NCBI GenBank assembly: GCA_964605705.1
Contig: CAZSDW010000004.1
Location: 1-64,000 of the forward strand
DNA: 64,000 nt
Direction: 5' to 3'
From: CAZSDW01 sp964605705
GTDB lineage: Bacteria > Fidelibacterota > UBA2242
Shown here piece by piece: positions 61,276-64,000 of the stretch. Both the position numbers and the translations under genes were made by a program. Within the stretch, counting starts at the first letter, position 1. Each line of letters begins with the position of its first letter. The notes beneath the pieces were generated by a model. The model searched no databases and had not been told where the DNA came from. It saw only the letters and a program-made list of their open reading frames with translations.

Positions 61276-61301
61276 CAGCCCCGGTAAGAATACCGGGGCT
61301 G
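61276..61301 (+). terminator. Terminator-like hairpin after the propeller gene
   Basis: CAGCCCCGGT (61276-61285) and ACCGGGGCTG (61292-61301) form a perfect 10-bp stem with a 6-nt loop, immediately after the stop codon. A purine-rich tract, not a T-run, follows. Confidence 0.65.
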
Positions 61302-61516
61302 AGGGGAGGGAGGGATAAACTTCGCGATAGCCTAGAACTATCACAAAGTGAGGTAAAATTTTTTCCTTATTTCAATAATCAACTTTTTTCTGATCTCTCG
61401 TTGCTAATATAGAAAATCGTGTTTAAAAAAGATGTAGTGCAAACCATGATATTTTTGTAGTAATAACGCTACAAAGATCATATGGATATTTGATATTGGA
61501 TTGCAGGATAAATATA
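61302..61516. other. Intergenic stretch between two terminator hairpins
   Basis: The gap between the convergent propeller and slipin genes is A/T-rich. It holds two weak hairpins, GATAG/CTATC (61326-61341) and TTTGTAG/CTACAAA (around 61455-61474). No ORF with a ribosome site was seen. Confidence 0.5.
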
Positions 61517-61550
61517 AAACCTCCCAAAGGATTTAAACTTCGGGAGGTTT
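61517..61550 (-). terminator. Terminator of the nfeD-slipin operon
   Basis: AAACCTCCC (61517-61525) pairs with GGGAGGTTT (61542-61550), with an inner AAG/CTT pairing. On the minus strand it is followed by TTTTATATTT, and it lies 27 nt beyond the slipin stop codon. Confidence 0.75.
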
Positions 61551-61576
61551 ACGTATCCAGTAAAATCCGGTGAGGC

Positions 61577-62350
61577 TTATTCAGCCTTTTCTTCGACTTT
61601 AGCCAGTTCCGCCAGTTTCAAAAACGGTTTGACCAGGTCAATGGGCAGCGGGAAAATAATAGTGGAGTTGTTTTCCGTCGCGACTTCCCGCAATGTCTGC
61701 AGATAACGCAGCTGCAGAGTGATGGGTTGTTTGGTCAATATTTCGCCGGCTTCCAGCAGTTTGGCGGAGGCTTGGTATTCACCTTCGGCATTGATAATCT
61801 TGGCGCGGCGCTCGCGCTCGGCTTCCGCCTGTTTTGCCATGGCGCGCTGCATTTCGGTGGGCAGATCGACATGTTTGATCTCGACCTGGGATACTTTAAT
61901 ACCCCACGGATCCGTGTGTTTATCCAGGATGGTTTGCAGGTCGAGGTTGATTTTTTCCCGGTTGGACAGCAATTCATCCAGCTCGCTTTCGCCCAAAATA
62001 CTCCGCAGAGTTGTTTGAGCCAGCTGGGAAGTGGCATTATAATAATCGACAACTTCGACAATTGCCTTGGTGGGATCCATCACCCGAAAATAGACCACCG
62101 CATTGACCTTGACCGATACATTATCACGGGTAATAATATCCTGAGGGGGAACATCGTGGACTTCGGTTCGCAGGCTGACCTTGACCATTTTATCGATAAT
62201 TGGAATCAGCAAGATCAGTCCGGGTCCTTTCGCATTGATTATGCGACCCAGGCGAAATATAACTCCCCGCTCATATTCTTTCAGCACCCGAATCATGCTG
62301 GACAGCAGAAAAAGCACCAGCACAAGAATTGTTAATAATGGTAATTGCAT
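61577..62350 (-). CDS. Slipin/stomatin-like SPFH protein
   Basis: A 257 aa membrane-associated protein: an N-terminal hydrophobic segment (LLTILVLVLFLLSSMIRVL), then an SPFH domain (EYERGVIFRLGRIINAKGPGLILLIPIIDKMVKVSLRT, DNVSVKVNAVVYFRV) and a coiled Ala/Glu-rich stretch (AMAKQAEAERERRAKIINAEGEYQAS). With the upstream NfeD protease it forms the known slipin-NfeD operon. Such pairs are thought to control membrane microdomains or proteolysis. Confidence 0.94.
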   Translation of the reverse strand: MQLPLLTILVLVLFLLSSMIRVLKEYERGVIFRLGRIINAKGPGLILLIPIIDKMVKVSLRTEVHDVPPQDIITRDNVSVKVNAVVYFRVMDPTKAIVEVVDYYNATSQLAQTTLRSILGESELDELLSNREKINLDLQTILDKHTDPWGIKVSQVEIKHVDLPTEMQRAMAKQAEAERERRAKIINAEGEYQASAKLLEAGEILTKQPITLQLRYLQTLREVATENNSTIIFPLPIDLVKPFLKLAELAKVEEKAE

Positions 62351-62368
62351 AGGATTCTCCTTATGGGT

Positions 62369-63706
62369 TTATGATTTAAATTCTTCGACAGTTAAGAGCA
62401 TATGATCAACAGATTTTACGATGACTTGAGTATCTTTTAGAATGGGTTGAAGTGCCCGGGCTTTCCAGATTTCGCCATGAACTTCGACCGTCCCTGAATT
62501 TTGAACGTCCGTGACTGCCCGTCCAATTTCATTAATAATTCCTTCCACACCGGTGGTGGGTTTGCTTTTGTGGGCTTTAAAAGCATAAGACAGCGCGACC
62601 ACAAAAAACAGTACGGTAAAAATGACAACGGGAATAATGATCGACAGTGAAACGGAAAAGAGCGCTTTGGGAGCTTCACTGACATTGAACAACATGAGTG
62701 AGCCTAATATCATTGAAATTAATCCTCCAATTGTTAGCAGACCGTAGCTGGTGATGCTGATCTCCAGAATGAACAGGATAATAGCGACAATGATCAGCGC
62801 CAGTCCGGCATAGTTAATGGGTAGTACCTGAAACGCGAAAAACGCCAGGATCAGGAATATACCTCCTAGAACTCCAGGAAAAATTGCACCGGGGCTGCGG
62901 ATTTCAAAAAACAGTCCGTAAAATCCCAGGATCATGAGCAAATAGGCAATATTGGGATCGCTGATAATATCCAAGATTTTCCGGTGGATACCCATGGGAC
63001 GCCGGACAATCCGGGCAGTGTGGGTTGACAATGTTTTTTCACCATCGGGCAGTTCGACAACTTTACCGTCCAGGTATTCAATCAGTTCGTCGAGATTACT
63101 GGCAACCAGATCAACGATATGCATATCGACGGCTTCGGTTTCGGTGACGGAGACGCTTTCCCGGACGGCTTTTTCGACCCATTCTTCATTGCGTCCGCGC
63201 TGATGCGCCAGGCTGCGGATTTGCGCGACCGCATCATTGGTGATCTTTTCCATTGAATGTTGCATGCTGGAAGAATCGGGTTTACTGCCCCCAAAGGGAC
63301 CGCCGCCGCCCCCCAGGTTAACCGGATGAGCGGCACCGATATTGGTGCCCGGAGACATGGCGGCAAAATGGGCTGCTATCGTAATAAACACACCGGCGGA
63401 AGCTGACTGGGCACCCCGTGGACTGACATAAATCACCACCGGAACCTCGGCATTCAGAATATCTTTGATGATATCCCGCATGGATGTCATCAAGCCGCCG
63501 GGAGTATCCAGCATAATGATCAGGCATTCGGCATTCGCAGCTGTCGCACCATTGATGTTTTCATGAATATAGGAAGCGGCAACCGGATTAATGACGCCAT
63601 CGATTGCCATGACCCAGATTTCCCTGTTTTCCGATAAAGAATCCGGGTAAAGCAGTGATGATACGACGAGTATCAGAAATATTAGATGAAAAGCAGTTTT
63701 TTTCAT
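62369..63706 (-). CDS. NfeD-type membrane serine protease
   Basis: A 445 aa protein: signal peptide, then a ClpP-like protease domain with MLDTPGGLMTSM and the catalytic Ser in GAQSASAGVFITIAAH (near residue 100). The probable catalytic Lys is in MEKITNDAVAQIR (near 160). Four or five transmembrane helices (residues 245-380) and a C-terminal OB-fold NfeD domain (GTVEVHGEIWKARAL) follow. A Gly-rich loop, LGGGGGPFGGSK, lies near residue 130. It cleaves membrane proteins in concert with the slipin encoded downstream. Confidence 0.93.
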   Translation of the reverse strand: MKKTAFHLIFLILVVSSLLYPDSLSENREIWVMAIDGVINPVAASYIHENINGATAANAECLIIMLDTPGGLMTSMRDIIKDILNAEVPVVIYVSPRGAQSASAGVFITIAAHFAAMSPGTNIGAAHPVNLGGGGGPFGGSKPDSSSMQHSMEKITNDAVAQIRSLAHQRGRNEEWVEKAVRESVSVTETEAVDMHIVDLVASNLDELIEYLDGKVVELPDGEKTLSTHTARIVRRPMGIHRKILDIISDPNIAYLLMILGFYGLFFEIRSPGAIFPGVLGGIFLILAFFAFQVLPINYAGLALIIVAIILFILEISITSYGLLTIGGLISMILGSLMLFNVSEAPKALFSVSLSIIIPVVIFTVLFFVVALSYAFKAHKSKPTTGVEGIINEIGRAVTDVQNSGTVEVHGEIWKARALQPILKDTQVIVKSVDHMLLTVEEFKS

Positions 63707-63779
63707 GTATAAATCCTGACCGAAATATACATGTCTATAAAGGTTTTCTCAAAGTGTTTCTGTATAATGGAGAAAAAAA

Positions 63780-64000
63780 CTACATCCGGCGACCATTGAG
63801 AATGCGATAATCGGGATTATTTTCAAAATCGGCGGACGGGTACATCAGGATCGAAAAGTCGTTATATTCCACGATGATATAATAGGAGAGCTCGGAAATG
63901 TCAGCCGACGGCGGAACTACGGTGTACTGGTACCGCTCTTTTGTATATTTCATGATAACCGGATTGAATTGATTCGCCGCTCCGTATTTTGTAAAAATTG
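63780..64000 (-). CDS. Partial gene of unknown function at the window edge
   Basis: An open minus-strand frame enters from the right edge and stops at TAG 63780-63782. The 73 visible residues include YTKERYQYTVVPPSADISELS and FSILMYPSADFENNPDYRILNGRRM. It looks like the hydrophilic, strand-rich C-terminus of a real protein; family not recognised. It ends 74 nt upstream of nfeD on the same strand. Confidence 0.6.
   Translation of the reverse strand, partial: IFTKYGAANQFNPVIMKYTKERYQYTVVPPSADISELSYYIIVEYNDFSILMYPSADFENNPDYRILNGRRM

Noticed and set aside
61326..61474. Small hairpins between the propeller and slipin genes
   Set aside because: Stems of 5-7 bp in A/T-rich DNA are expected by chance.
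1..64000. CRISPR arrays, tRNA/rRNA genes, transposases, prophage or known defence systems
   Set aside because: None could be recognised on either strand by reading the sequence and translated frames.

Overview
The window looks like a contig from an uncultivated, probably anaerobic Gram-negative bacterium of the wider FCB (Fibrobacteres-Chlorobi-Bacteroidetes) type. Reasons: a secreted beta-propeller ending in a YPNPFN-type C-terminal sorting domain (T9SS style), TolC/MacA/MacB-like efflux genes and other outer-membrane or lipoprotein genes, a YfhO-family protein, an [FeFe]-hydrogenase maturase (HydE), a membrane pyrophosphatase, a TrpB2-type tryptophan synthase beta chain and an acetogen-like MetV/MetF pair. 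The phylum cannot be fixed from sequence reading alone. A run of exactly 100 N at 13119-13218 shows this is a scaffolded draft assembly. No tRNA, rRNA, CRISPR array, transposase or phage gene was seen.

Layout. 0-12 kb, plus strand: a membrane pyrophosphatase with an unusual C-terminal insertion; a lone trpB2; then a compact aromatic operon tyrA-aroE-aroC-aroKB-aroQ-aroF-aroA, which holds DAHP synthase, all steps to chorismate and the entry into tyrosine. Both trpB2 and the aro operon are preceded by what reads as a complete ribosome-mediated attenuator: a short leader ORF (three consecutive Trp codons; six Tyr and two Phe codons), an antiterminator helix, and a terminator hairpin with a T-run. 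In both, the leader ORF starts 6-8 nt after the -10 box, so it may be translated as a leaderless mRNA. These are the most interesting elements here. 12-21.3 kb, minus strand: an outer-membrane protein gene with one in-frame stop, a TolC-MacA-unknown-ATPase-permease-permease export operon, a Yip1-family protein and a CCA-adding enzyme. 21.5-24.5 kb, plus: a four-gene one-carbon cassette (pterin methyltransferase, MetV, MetF, small corrinoid protein). 24.5-34.8 kb, minus: lipA, lipB, nfo, folE, nth, a YhcC-like radical SAM gene, hisS, a PTS IIA protein, a histidine kinase and a YfhO-like membrane protein.

35-46.5 kb is a surface-glycan locus with glycosyltransferases, a sugar aminotransferase with an acetyltransferase, methyltransferases and a flippase; its first half is visibly more A/T-rich than its flanks. 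46.5-53.8 kb, minus: a LolB/DUF4292-like lipoprotein, a TPR lipoprotein, a small Cys protein, a GAF-GGDEF protein, an anti-sigma/ECF sigma pair, holA and uppP. 54-64 kb: a D-lactate-dehydrogenase-like gene with a Cys-rich tail, an orphan MotB-like protein, thioredoxin, hydE, ligA, the secreted propeller, a slipin/NfeD pair and one partial gene at the window edge.

Short-period (8-9 nt) degenerate repeats sit in several intergenic gaps (hydE/ligA, upstream of the outer-membrane gene, upstream of lipA). All family names come from motifs read by eye, without database searches.
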